This document shows positions 1 to 8,110 of a stretch of DNA of 64,000 nucleotides, piece by piece. A program made the position numbers and the translations under genes. This DNA comes from Actinomadura livida (GTDB lineage Bacteria; Actinomycetota; Actinomycetes; Streptosporangiales; Streptosporangiaceae): assembly GCF_014648675.1 (NCBI RefSeq), contig NZ_BMRO01000010.1:241077-305076 (forward strand), in the 5' to 3' direction. Below the pieces are notes generated by a model that worked only from the letters and a program-made list of their open reading frames with translations, searched no databases and had not been told where the DNA came from. Positions within the stretch are counted from its first letter, which is position 1. Each line of letters starts with the position of its first letter.

Positions 1-32
1 CGCGGGTTCTGTCACGGGATCAATTGTGGCGG

Positions 33-986
33 TCAAACCGCCTGCTTGGTGCGCCTGGCCGCCAGCCGGTCGTCGTTCGGCCACCGCACGTCGTACGCGA
101 GGCCCAGCTTCTCGAACGCCCAGATGATGCGCGCGCTGATGTCGACCTGCCCCTTGAGGACGCCGTGGCGCGCGCACGTCGGGTCCGAGTGGTGCAGGTT
201 GTGCCACGACTCGCCCAGCGACGGGATCGCCAGCCACCACACGTTGCGGGACTTGTCGCGGACCTCGAACTCCTCCTTGCCGAACGTGTGGCAGATGGAG
301 TTGATCGACCAGGTGACGTGGTGGACGAGGGTGATCCGCACGAACCCCGCCCAGAAGAGCGCGGTCAGGAAGCCGGCCCACGACATCGTCACCAGGCCCC
401 CGATGACCGCCGGCAGCGCCAGCGACACCGCCACCAGCCCGGGGAACGCCAGGTGGATGCGCCTGATGTCGCGGTCGTTCAGCAGGTCCTTGGCGAACCG
501 CTCCTTGGACGTGCGGGCGCCGTCGAACAGCCAGCCGTAGTGCGCCCAGGCCAGCCCCTTGGCCAGCGCCTTCCAGTCGTTGCCGAACCGCCACGGCGAG
601 TGGGGGTCCATCTCCTTGTCGGAGTGCTTGTGGTGGCGCCGGTGGTCGGCGACCCACGTGATGACGGGCCCCTCCATGGCCAGGCTCCCGGCCACGGCCA
701 GGAAGATCCGCAGGCCGCGCTTCGCCTTGAAGGACCCGTGGGTGAAGTACCGGTGGTACCCGACCGTGATCCCCCCGGCGGACAGCACGTAGAACACCGC
801 CATGAGCACGATGTCCGTCCAGCCGAGGAAACTCCCCCATGCCAGCGGAACGACCGCGAACAGGGCCAGGAACGGCACACCGGTGAACACGGCGATGAGC
901 AGGCGTTCCGCATTGCCTCTGGGTTCGGGCGCGATCTCTGGACGCCGTTGCGGGCGAGGGGGATCCATGGCTGGAGCCGTTGTCAT
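33..986 (-). CDS. Acyl-CoA delta-9 desaturase family protein (membrane di-iron fatty acid desaturase)
   Basis: A 317-residue integral membrane desaturase that should insert a cis double bond into a saturated fatty acyl chain using O2 and an electron-transfer partner. All three histidine boxes of the class are visible: HRYFTH at about 78-83, HRRHHKH at 115-121 and HNLHH at 262-266, separated by hydrophobic segments at about 30-70 and 185-220. The length fits bacterial acyl-CoA desaturases. The ATG at 986 has an AGGAAAG ribosome-binding site nine bases upstream. No reductase or ferredoxin gene is adjacent. A palindrome about 50 bases upstream suggests control by a TetR-type lipid-responsive repressor. 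Family assignment is firm; substrate and position of the double bond are inferred from the family. Confidence 0.93.
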   Translation of the reverse strand: MTTAPAMDPPRPQRRPEIAPEPRGNAERLLIAVFTGVPFLALFAVVPLAWGSFLGWTDIVLMAVFYVLSAGGITVGYHRYFTHGSFKAKRGLRIFLAVAGSLAMEGPVITWVADHRRHHKHSDKEMDPHSPWRFGNDWKALAKGLAWAHYGWLFDGARTSKERFAKDLLNDRDIRRIHLAFPGLVAVSLALPAVIGGLVTMSWAGFLTALFWAGFVRITLVHHVTWSINSICHTFGKEEFEVRDKSRNVWWLAIPSLGESWHNLHHSDPTCARHGVLKGQVDISARIIWAFEKLGLAYDVRWPNDDRLAARRTKQAV

Positions 987-1417
987 GCGTCACCACTTTC
1001 CTGTGGCTCGAGGCGGCATTACCTACGTCAACGTAACCTACGGAACCGTAGGTTCACAGTGGCCGACTGGTAAATTGAGTACGAAACTGCCTCACAGGCC
1101 ACAAAACTCTCTTGCTACCCAGACGACCGCCGGACCCTCGCGGCAGGGCGGCGAGAGGTGCCTTCACCTGGCCGAACGCGCGACGGTCGCCGGAAGTTCG
1201 GCACCGGCCCCGGCTCCGTGCCCGGGCCGGGGCGCCACCCGCGCCGGGTGGCATGATGAGGCGTTGCCCACACCGTGCGTTCTAAACCGAAGCGGCCATA
1301 TCGGCCGACCGGTGCGGCCCAAGATCCTTTCCGTGGAATGGAGTGGGCTCGGCGGCGCCCGGCCGAGTATGGTTGTGGGCCGGTCGGATCGCCACTCCTC
1401 CGGCTCCCTCGCGACTT
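987..1417. other. Intergenic region between the desaturase and tRNA-Gln
   Basis: About 430 bases without a convincing gene. The first 70 bases hold the desaturase ribosome-binding site, promoter area and palindromic operator. The rest is GC-rich, with a self-complementary CCCCGG-type stretch around 1205-1232, and presumably contains the tRNA promoter. Open frames here lack ribosome-binding sites and recognisable domains. Confidence 0.5.
1035..1054. promoter_or_regulatory. Palindromic operator upstream of the desaturase gene
   Basis: A 20-base near-perfect palindrome with 9-base arms AACCTACGG and CCGTAGGTT around a central AA. A further ACCTACG half-site lies at 1021-1027, followed by ACGT-rich sequence. 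It sits 49 bases upstream of the desaturase start, where a repressor would block transcription. Such sites upstream of actinobacterial desaturase genes are typical of TetR-family regulators; the regulator is not encoded nearby. Confidence 0.6.
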
Positions 1418-1489
1418 TCCGGCGTGGTGTAATTGGCAGCACAAGGGTTTTTGGTGCCCTTAGACAAGGTTCGAATCCTTGCGCCGGAG
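1418..1489 (+). tRNA. tRNA-Gln (anticodon TTG)
   Basis: A 72-base cloverleaf. The acceptor stem TCCGGCG (1418-1424) pairs with CGCCGGA (1482-1488), with discriminator G at 1489. The anticodon stem AGGGT/GCCCT closes the seven-base loop TTTTGGT, giving anticodon TTG for CAA glutamine codons. The T arm contains the GTTCGAATC consensus. CCA is not encoded. A glutamine tRNA directly before glmU is an arrangement I recall from other actinomycetes. Confidence 0.93.
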
Positions 1490-1655
1490 CTGTTGGGAAT
1501 CCTCCGCGCCGAGCCTCCGGGGCGGGCGGCGGGGTGACAGGCGGGAGAGGGGCGGTATCCTGCCCGTGTCGGGTGCGCTGCGACCTGTCATGCCCTGATG
1601 GCGCAGGTGGGCGTGCTCGCGACCGATCCCGTCCGCGATGCCGAGGAGCCTCCTT

Positions 1656-3095
1656 GTGAGCGCTGCGAGCCGCCCGGCCGCCGTCGTCGTTCTCGCCGCG
1701 GGCGAGGGCACCCGGATGAAGTCCCGCACCTCCAAAGTGCTGCACGAGCTGTGCGGGCGCACCATGCTCGGCCATGTGCTGGCCGCCGCGCGCGAACTGG
1801 AGCCCGCGCGGCTCGTGGTCGTCGTCGGCCACCGGCGCGAGCAGGTCGTCGAGCACCTCTCCCACGCCGCGCCGGACGCCGAGCCCGTCGTCCAGGAGCA
1901 CCAGGGCGGGACGGGGCACGCCGTCCGGATGGCCCTGGAGCAGACCGGCGCCCTCGACGGGACCGTCGTCGTCACGAACGGCGACCACCCCCTGCTGCGC
2001 GGCGAGACGCTGGCGGCGCTCGTCCGGACGCACGAGGCCGAGGGGAACGCGGCGACCGTGCTGACGACCGAGATGCCGGACGCGACCGGGTACGGACGGA
2101 TGGTCCGCGCCGCCGACGGCAGCGTCGAGGCGATCGTCGAGCACAAGGACGCGACCGACGAGCAGCGCGCCGTCAACGAGATCAACGTCGGCATGTACGC
2201 CTTCGACGGCGCCCTGCTGGCCGACGCGCTCAAGCGCGTCACCACCGACAACGCCAACGGCGAGGAGTACCTCACCGACGTCGTGGCGATCGTGCGCGGG
2301 GACGGCCACCGGGCCGGCGCGCACCTCGCGGCCGATTGGGTGGAGACCCAGGGCGTGAACGACAAGGTCCAGCTCGCGCAGGCCAGAAGGCAGCTCAACG
2401 ACCGGATCCTCGAAGCGCACATGCGCGCCGGCGTCACGATCGTCGACCCGGCGACCACGTGGATCGACGTGGACGTAACAGCCGAACCGGACGCCGAGGT
2501 CCTCCCGGGAACACAACTCCATGGACGCACGCACCTGGCCGAGGGCGCGCGGGTCGGCCCCGGCTGCACCCTGACGGACACGCGCGTGGGCGCGGACGCG
2601 ACCGTGATCAACGCGGTGTGCCTGGAGGCGGAGATCGGCCCCGAGGCGACCGTCGGCCCCTACGCGTACCTGCGGCCTGGCACGCGGCTGGCCCGCAAGG
2701 CCAAGGTCGGCGCCTATGTCGAGACCAAGAACGCCGACCTCGGCGAGGGCACGAAGGTGCCGCACCTGACGTACGTGGGCGACGCCGAGATCGGCGACGG
2801 CTCCAACATCGGCGCGGGCTCGGTGTTCGTGAACTACGACGGTGTCGAGAAGCACCGCAGCGTGATCGGCTCGCAGGTCCGGGTCGGCAGCGACAACATG
2901 ATCGTCGCCCCGGTGACGGTGGGCGACGGCGCCTACACGGCGGCCGGCTCGGTGATCATCCAGGACGTCCCGCCGGGCGCCATGGCGGTCGCGCGGGCCC
3001 GGCAGCGCAACGTCGAGGGGTGGGTCGAGCGCCGCCGGGCGGGGACGCCCGCGGCGGAGGCGGCCCGCCGAGCACGCGAGGAGGACGCGTCCTAG
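1656..3095 (+). CDS. glmU: Bifunctional GlmU: N-acetylglucosamine-1-phosphate uridyltransferase / glucosamine-1-phosphate N-acetyltransferase
   Basis: Makes UDP-GlcNAc for peptidoglycan and other glycans in the cytoplasm, first acetylating glucosamine-1-phosphate and then adding UMP. The N-terminal nucleotidyltransferase domain starts with the LAAGEGTRMKS signature near residue 14. The C-terminal half, from about residue 245, is a left-handed beta-helix acetyltransferase with hexapeptide repeats such as GAYVETKNADLGEGTKVPH and a NYDGVEKHRS active-site segment. I chose the GTG at 1656 because GAGGAG lies seven bases upstream; an ATG at 1638 in the same frame lacks such a site. The product is 479 residues, normal for the family. 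prs follows 141 bases downstream of the stop. Confidence 0.96.
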   Translation: MSAASRPAAVVVLAAGEGTRMKSRTSKVLHELCGRTMLGHVLAAARELEPARLVVVVGHRREQVVEHLSHAAPDAEPVVQEHQGGTGHAVRMALEQTGALDGTVVVTNGDHPLLRGETLAALVRTHEAEGNAATVLTTEMPDATGYGRMVRAADGSVEAIVEHKDATDEQRAVNEINVGMYAFDGALLADALKRVTTDNANGEEYLTDVVAIVRGDGHRAGAHLAADWVETQGVNDKVQLAQARRQLNDRILEAHMRAGVTIVDPATTWIDVDVTAEPDAEVLPGTQLHGRTHLAEGARVGPGCTLTDTRVGADATVINAVCLEAEIGPEATVGPYAYLRPGTRLARKAKVGAYVETKNADLGEGTKVPHLTYVGDAEIGDGSNIGAGSVFVNYDGVEKHRSVIGSQVRVGSDNMIVAPVTVGDGAYTAAGSVIIQDVPPGAMAVARARQRNVEGWVERRRAGTPAAEAARRAREEDAS

Positions 3096-3236
3096 GGCGC
3101 GCCCACCGAGGACCGCCCCGCCGCGCGGCGGGGAGGCGGACGACAAAGGCTTCCGTGCGCCGGACTCTTGTGGTGCGCGGTGAGTGGGGACAACACCCAC
3201 GTGAAGCGAAGTTCCATTGAGGGGGAGTTGTCAGAG

Positions 3237-4217
3237 GTGAGTGGGATCAAAGCGAGTGGCCAGAAGAAGCTGATGCTCTTCACCGGCCGAGCCCACCCGG
3301 ACCTGGCCAAGGAAGTAGCCGACAACCTCCATGTCGAGCTGACGCCGACGTCCGCGTACGACTTCGCGAACGGTGAGACGTTCGTGCGGTTCCTGGAGTC
3401 GGTCCGCGGTTCCGACGCGTTCGTGATCCAGAGCCACACCGCTCCCATCAATCAGTGGATCATGGAGCAGCTCATCATGGTGGACGCGCTGAAGCGCGCG
3501 TCGGCCAAGCGGATCACGGTGGTGGCGCCGTTCTTCGGCTACGCGCGCCAGGACAAGAAGCACCGGGGCCGCGAGCCGATCTCGGCCCGGCTGATGGCGG
3601 ACCTGTTCAAGACCGCCGGCGCCGACCGCCTGATCGCCGTCGACCTGCACACGGCCCAGATCCAGGGCTTCTTCGACGGCCCGGTCGACCACCTGTTCGC
3701 GCTGGACCTATTGGCGCACCACTTCGAGAGCCGCCTGGACACCTCCCAGGTCACGGTGGTGGCCCCCGACGCGGGCCGGGTCCGGGTGACCGAGCGCTGG
3801 TCCGACCGCCTGGGCGGCGTGCCGATGGCCATCATCCACAAGAAGCGCGACCCGGACGTGGCCAACGAGGTGAAGGTCTTCGACGTGGTCGGCGCCGTGG
3901 AGGGCCGCACCTGCGTCATCGTCGACGACATGATCGACACCGGCGGCACCATCATCAAGGCCGCCGAGGCCCTCTTCGACCAGGGCGCCAGCCGCGTAGT
4001 GGTGGCCGCCACCCACGGCGTCCTCTCCGGCCCCGCGGTAGACCGCCTGAAGAACTCCCGCATCTCCGAGGTGGTCCTGACCAACACCCTCCCCATCCCA
4101 GAGGAGAAGCAGTTCGACAAGCTGACAGTCCTCTCGATCGCCCCCCTGGTAGCCCGAGCGATCAACGAGGTGTTCAGCGACGGCTCAGTAACCAGCCTCT
4201 TCGGCGGACATAGCTAA
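3237..4217 (+). CDS. prs: Ribose-phosphate pyrophosphokinase (PRPP synthetase)
   Basis: Transfers pyrophosphate from ATP to ribose-5-phosphate, giving PRPP for purine, pyrimidine, histidine, tryptophan and NAD synthesis. Visible signatures are the ATP-binding FDFANGE-like segment (here YDFANGE), YARQDKKHRGREPISARL, and the PRPP loop VDDMIDTGGTI at about 229-239. The GTG at 3237 is preceded by GGGGGAG with nine-base spacing and gives 326 residues, the usual length in actinomycetes. The same frame opens upstream at 3168 but those residues are not family-like. It follows glmU on the same strand and is probably co-transcribed. The downstream side is a large non-coding repeat region. Confidence 0.96.
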   Translation: MSGIKASGQKKLMLFTGRAHPDLAKEVADNLHVELTPTSAYDFANGETFVRFLESVRGSDAFVIQSHTAPINQWIMEQLIMVDALKRASAKRITVVAPFFGYARQDKKHRGREPISARLMADLFKTAGADRLIAVDLHTAQIQGFFDGPVDHLFALDLLAHHFESRLDTSQVTVVAPDAGRVRVTERWSDRLGGVPMAIIHKKRDPDVANEVKVFDVVGAVEGRTCVIVDDMIDTGGTIIKAAEALFDQGASRVVVAATHGVLSGPAVDRLKNSRISEVVLTNTLPIPEEKQFDKLTVLSIAPLVARAINEVFSDGSVTSLFGGHS

Positions 4218-4976
4218 ATAGCATCGCCCTCGGCGTCAGGCGCTAGAGCGCCTTCCTTCAACGGGCAATGCGTGCGATCGCTGCATCGCTCCGACTCGCC
4301 TAGCGGCTCCCTGTGCGATCAGGTTTCTCGCAAGCTCGAAACCTGCCTTCGGACGCGATCGCGACGGTCCAGGTCGCTGCGTGGTTGCGGCGCCGCCTGA
4401 GCGAGCCGGGAAAGGTACCAAGCGCACCCCAGCCCGAACACCCCTCCGCACGCCCACGCAAAGCGAGCCGCAGGCGAGCAAGCCCAGCAAGAACCGACCG
4501 CACCACAGACAGGCACACCCACGGTTTCGAGCCCGCGAGAAACGAGCGAGCGCAGCGAGCGACACCACGCCGGCCAGCCGCACGCGCAGACACCAGCCGG
4601 TACAGCAACCACGCGCCGGCCGGAACGCCTGCGATCGCGTCCGAAGGCAGGTTCCGAGCGAAGCAAGGAACCTGATCGCGCAGCGAGCCCCCAGGGCGAG
4701 CCGGAGCGATGCAGCGATCGCGCCGCAGTGCTCGCCGAAGGAAGGCGCGCTAGCGCCTGACGCCAAGAGCACTGCAATGAGTACTGCTAGACTTTGTTAA
4801 CCCGCGTGTGCCCGGGTCGTCAGTGCGGTGTCGTAGTGGAGCCGCATTCCCCGGGAGAACGCAAAGAATCTTTGGGAGCGCACGTCCTGGTCGGCGTGCG
4901 TGTATCGCAACGCTCTGTCCGTAGCGGACGTCCGGTGCCGGACGGCCGTGGATCGCAACAACAAGGAGTTTCAGCC
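4218..4976. other. Large non-coding region between prs and rplY
   Basis: About 760 bases with no credible gene. Most of it (4232-4764) is a giant imperfect inverted repeat, described separately. Its spacer is rich in short GAGCGAGCGCAGCGAGC-type runs around 4540-4565. After the repeat, a TAGACT hexamer at 4788-4793 could be a -10 box, and the remaining roughly 180 bases would be the rplY leader. Open frames on both strands change character mid-way and mirror each other because of the repeat. Confidence 0.6.
4232..4764. repeat. Giant imperfect inverted repeat (about 132-base arms, 267-base spacer)
   Basis: The left arm 4232-4363 is largely the reverse complement of the right arm 4631-4764: both run from GGCGTCAGGCGCTAG through the CTTCCTTC block to CCTTCGGACGCGATCGC. 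Each arm carries its own hairpins. The inner one is CAGGTTTC/GAAACCTG on the left and CAGGTTCC/GGAACCTG on the right, so the two copies differ by paired changes that keep the stem. The outer one is built on AGGCGC/GCGCCT. No transposase or coding potential is seen. It could act as a terminator system, an RNA element or a non-autonomous mobile element. Confidence 0.8.
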
Positions 4977-5597
4977 GTGTCCGAGGTACGCATCGCCGCC
5001 GAGCCGCGCACCGAGTTCGGTAAGGGTGCCGCGCGGCGCACCCGCCGGGCCGGCAAGGTGCCCGCCGTCCTCTACGGTCACGGCACCGACCCGCAGCACA
5101 TCTCGCTGCCGGGGCACGACCTGATGCTGGCGCTGAAGACGCCGAACGTGCTGCTGACGATCGAGGGGCTCGGTGACGGCCCGAGCCTGGCGCTGCCGAA
5201 GGACGTCCAGCGCGACCCGATCAAGGGGTTCCTGGAGCATGTCGACCTGCTGATGGTGAAGCGCGGCGAGAAGGTCGTCGTGGACCTGCCGGTGCAGCTC
5301 GTCGGTGATGTGGTGCCGGGCGGCCAGGTCGCGCAGACGGAGGTCGAGATCTCCGTGGAGGCGGAGGCCACGCGCATTCCCGAGTCGGTCGAGGTCGACA
5401 TCAGCGGCCTGGAGATCGACAGCCAGGTGCTGGCGCGGGACCTGAAGCTGCCGGAGGGCACGACGCTGGCGGCGGACGAGGAGATCCTGATCCTGCAGAT
5501 CGTGGACGCGACCGCGTCGACGGAGCCGGAGGCCGAGGAGGGCGCCGAGCCCGCGGCCGAGGGTGCCGTGGGCGAGGGCGAGGGCGCCGCCGAGTGA
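4977..5597 (+). CDS. rplY: 50S ribosomal protein L25 / general stress protein Ctc
   Basis: Binds 5S rRNA in the large subunit. This is the long Ctc/TL5-type form (206 residues): the L25 domain occupies about 1-95, with the RTEFGKGAARRTRRAGKVPAVLYG signature spread over residues 12-35, then a C-terminal beta domain to about 185 and an acidic Glu/Ala-rich tail. The GTG at 4977 has AAGGAG eight bases upstream, so the open frame further upstream (from 4794) is leader, not coding. pth lies 109 bases downstream beyond a hairpin terminator. Confidence 0.95.
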   Translation: MSEVRIAAEPRTEFGKGAARRTRRAGKVPAVLYGHGTDPQHISLPGHDLMLALKTPNVLLTIEGLGDGPSLALPKDVQRDPIKGFLEHVDLLMVKRGEKVVVDLPVQLVGDVVPGGQVAQTEVEISVEAEATRIPESVEVDISGLEIDSQVLARDLKLPEGTTLAADEEILILQIVDATASTEPEAEEGAEPAAEGAVGEGEGAAE

Positions 5598-5644
5598 CGG
5601 TGGCGCCGATGTGCGGCCGGTAGCCGGCCGGCGTCGTCTTTGAC

Positions 5645-5680
5645 GGCCCCCGCGGTGTGCGTGTGCGCACCGCGGGGGCC
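5645..5680 (+). terminator. Hairpin terminator after rplY
   Basis: Perfect 13-base arms GGCCCCCGCGGTG (5645-5657) and CACCGCGGGGGCC (5668-5680) around a 10-base loop, 47 bases after the rplY stop. There is no U-tract, which is common for actinomycete hairpin terminators. It separates rplY from pth, so pth may have its own promoter or depend on readthrough. Confidence 0.6.
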
Positions 5681-5706
5681 GTGTCCGTTCCGTGGAGGGG
5701 TTGAGG

Positions 5707-6276
5707 GTGGATCTCTGGCTGGTCGTCGGGTTGGGCAATCCGGGGCCGTCGTACGCGAAGAACCGGCATAACGCGGGTTTCATGGTGCTGGACGTGCTGG
5801 CGGCGCGGGCGGGCGGGAGGTTCAAGTCGCATCGGGCGCGGGCGGACGTCCTGGAGGGGCGGCTGGCGGGGGCGCGTGCGGTGCTGGCGAAGCCGCGTTC
5901 GTTCATGAACGTGTCGGGCGGGCCGGTGAAGGCGCTGTGCGATTTCTACAAGGTTCCGGTGGAGCGGCTCGTCGTCGTCCATGACGAGCTGGACATCCCG
6001 TTCGGTGCGGTGCGGCTGAAGCAGGGCGGTGGTGACAATGGTCACAACGGTCTGCGGTCGGTGACGAAGTCGCTGGGGTCGCGGGATTACCTGCGGGTGC
6101 GGTTCGGGGTGGGCCGGCCGCCGGGCCGGATGGATCCGGCGGCGTTCGTGCTGAAGGATTTCTCCGCGGTGGAGCGGAAGGACCTCGATCTAGAGGTGGC
6201 GCGTGCGGCGGACGCGGTGGAGGCGTTGCTCGCGGACGGTCTCGGCGCGGCGCAGAACGTCTTCCACGCGAGTTGA
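5707..6276 (+). CDS. pth: Peptidyl-tRNA hydrolase
   Basis: Cleaves peptidyl-tRNA released from stalled ribosomes. The catalytic and binding residues are in the expected places: N11 in VGLGNPG, H21 in NRHNAGF, N68 in SFMNVSG, D93 in HDELDIP and N114 in DNGHNGLRS. The GTG at 5707 has GGAGGGG six bases upstream; an in-frame GTG at 5692 lies inside that ribosome-binding site's surroundings and adds only five non-conserved residues. The 189-residue length fits. It is the last gene of the housekeeping block before the polysaccharide/sulfation island. Confidence 0.95.
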   Translation: MDLWLVVGLGNPGPSYAKNRHNAGFMVLDVLAARAGGRFKSHRARADVLEGRLAGARAVLAKPRSFMNVSGGPVKALCDFYKVPVERLVVVHDELDIPFGAVRLKQGGGDNGHNGLRSVTKSLGSRDYLRVRFGVGRPPGRMDPAAFVLKDFSAVERKDLDLEVARAADAVEALLADGLGAAQNVFHAS

Positions 6277-6432
6277 CCGGATCCGGCCACCGAAGCCGGC
6301 AATCCCATTGATGATCAAGCGCCCTTGACTGGGCTTTTCATGTGCGTCCGTCCGGGTTCGCGGGGCTTGTCGGACCGGTGCGGCGGTTCGGGCCCTGACC
6401 ACGGTAAAGCGAACGTAGGATGCTGGTCGGAC

Positions 6433-6457
6433 GAGGTTCATGATGTATGTGAACCTC
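6433..6457. promoter_or_regulatory. Palindrome upstream of the polysaccharide locus
   Basis: Perfect 8-base arms GAGGTTCA and TGAACCTC separated by nine bases, located 74 bases upstream of the sugar-transferase start in a 254-base intergenic region. A weak hairpin with a short T-run just after pth (about 6323-6337) may end the pth transcript. The palindrome looks like a binding site for a dimeric regulator of the locus; no regulator gene is adjacent. Confidence 0.4.
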
Positions 6458-6530
6458 AAGCGGCGTTCAACCGTCTTCGGTGTGAATCGCGCTGATGGGG
6501 CGCGCGTTACAGGGGATTGGTGAGTGGTGT

Positions 6531-8006
6531 ATGGCCGTCGTTGACAAGGTGCAGGCCGAGTCATCGATTCGCCATGAGCCCAAGCGCTCGTCGTCGCAGA
6601 GCTGGAGCGGATCGTACCGCCGCAAAGCGGGCTATCTGGACTTCCTGAGCATGCTGGCGGCCGGGGTGATCGCGTTCGTGCTCCGGTTCCCGGGCGTGCC
6701 GACCGAGCTGAACGCCCCGTACGTGGCGCTGACGGTGGTGCTCCCCATGGTGTGGCTGCCGACGCTGATGCTCTGCCGGGCCTACCAGCCGCGCTACGTC
6801 GGCGTGGGCTACGAAGAGTTCCACCGGGTGCTGCGCGCCGGGTTCATCCTCACCGCCACCGTCGCGATCGTGGCGTACGCGACGAAGACCGAGGTGGCGC
6901 GCGGATACGTGGTGATGGCGCTCCCGCTCGGGACGTTCCTCAACCTCATGGCGCGGTACCGCCTCCGCAAGTGGCTGCACAAGAAGCGCTGGAACGGCGA
7001 GTGCATGCGGCGCGTGGTCGCGGTGGGGCACCGGACGTCCGTCGCGGACCTCATCAAGGTGCTGCGGCAGAAGCGCTACCACGGGATGGACATCGCCGCG
7101 GTGTGCCTGCCCCCGGCGCTGGCGTCGGGTGACGACGCGGTCGCCGAGGTGGAGGGCGTGCCGGTGATGGGCGACTTCTCCCAGGCCGCGGCGGTCGCGG
7201 ACCGCATCGGCGCCGACTCGGTCGCGGTGCTGGCGTGCCCGGAGATGGACGGGGTGGCGCTGCGCCGGCTGGCGTGGCAGATCGAGCGGGACGACGTGGA
7301 GCTCGTCGTCGCGCCCGCGCTGATGGACGTGACGGGCCCGCGGATCTCGATCCGCCCCGTGTCGGGCCTGCCGCTGCTGCACGTGGAGCACCCCGAGCTG
7401 GACGGCGGCCGGAAGGTGTTCAAGGGCCTGTTCGACCGCACCGCCGCGCTGGCCGGCCTGGTGCTGCTGAGCCCGCTGCTGCTGGTCGTCGCCGTCCTGA
7501 TCAAGACGACGAGCTCCGGACCGGTGCTGTTCCGGCAGGCGCGGGTGGGCCGCGGCGGCCGCGAGTTCACCGTGCTGAAGTTCCGCACGATGGTGCAGGA
7601 CGCGGAGCAGCGCAAGGTCGAGCTGCTGGAGCGCAACGAGAACGACGGGGTGCTCTTCAAGATCCGGGAGGACCCGCGGATCACCCGGGTGGGCCGCTGG
7701 CTGCGCCGCTACTCGCTGGACGAGCTGCCCCAGCTGATCAACGTGCTCCGGGGGGAGATGTCGCTGGTGGGCCCGCGCCCGCCGCTGCCGGAGGAGGTCG
7801 CCCAGTACGGCGGCGACGTGTACCGGCGGCTGGTGGTGAAGCCGGGGCTGACCGGCCTGTGGCAGGTGAGCGGCCGGTCGGACCTGTCGTGGGAGGAGTC
7901 GGTCCGGCTCGACCTGCGGTACGTCGACAACTGGACGCTCGCGCTCGACCTGCAGATCATGTGGAAGACCTGGTCGGCGGTCTTCCGCGGCTCCGGCGCC
8001 TATTGA
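6531..8006 (+). CDS. Polyprenyl-phosphate sugar-1-phosphate transferase (PssY/WcaJ type)
   Basis: The predicted initiating enzyme of polysaccharide synthesis: it transfers a hexose-1-phosphate from a nucleotide sugar to undecaprenyl (or decaprenyl) phosphate at the cytoplasmic membrane. The N-terminal third has about four membrane segments (roughly residues 38-150), then a Rossmann-like CoA-binding region (about 155-290) and a further membrane segment. The C-terminal catalytic bacterial sugar-transferase domain shows FRQARVGRGGREF, VLKFRTM, DELPQLINVLRGEMSLVGPRP-type motifs (split here by short stretches) and a YVDNW end. I prefer the ATG at 6531, with GGTGAG upstream; an ATG at 6495 in frame is possible. 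It opens the accessory island. Confidence 0.9.
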   Translation: MAVVDKVQAESSIRHEPKRSSSQSWSGSYRRKAGYLDFLSMLAAGVIAFVLRFPGVPTELNAPYVALTVVLPMVWLPTLMLCRAYQPRYVGVGYEEFHRVLRAGFILTATVAIVAYATKTEVARGYVVMALPLGTFLNLMARYRLRKWLHKKRWNGECMRRVVAVGHRTSVADLIKVLRQKRYHGMDIAAVCLPPALASGDDAVAEVEGVPVMGDFSQAAAVADRIGADSVAVLACPEMDGVALRRLAWQIERDDVELVVAPALMDVTGPRISIRPVSGLPLLHVEHPELDGGRKVFKGLFDRTAALAGLVLLSPLLLVVAVLIKTTSSGPVLFRQARVGRGGREFTVLKFRTMVQDAEQRKVELLERNENDGVLFKIREDPRITRVGRWLRRYSLDELPQLINVLRGEMSLVGPRPPLPEEVAQYGGDVYRRLVVKPGLTGLWQVSGRSDLSWEESVRLDLRYVDNWTLALDLQIMWKTWSAVFRGSGAY

Positions 8007-8110
8007 GCGGGGCGTACCGGCCGGGAGGCGGGACCTGATCCGAGGGCCCCGTGCACCCGCATGAGAAAGTGGATCGAACAGACCATTCGAGTCGGGAACG
8101 TGATCAAAGG

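Noticed and set aside
1164..3200. A 678-residue minus-strand open frame opposite glmU
   Set aside because: It is the high-GC antisense shadow of glmU: Arg/Ala/His-rich, no domain, no ribosome-binding site.
4236..4772. Open frames on both strands in the prs-rplY gap (up to 178 residues)
   Set aside because: They lie in the giant inverted repeat, are low-complexity and mirror each other; none has a ribosome-binding site or recognisable domain.
4798..4976. Ribosomal-protein leader or riboswitch ahead of rplY
   Set aside because: The leader is long enough, but I could not recognise a known conserved structure by eye; a covariance-model search would be needed.
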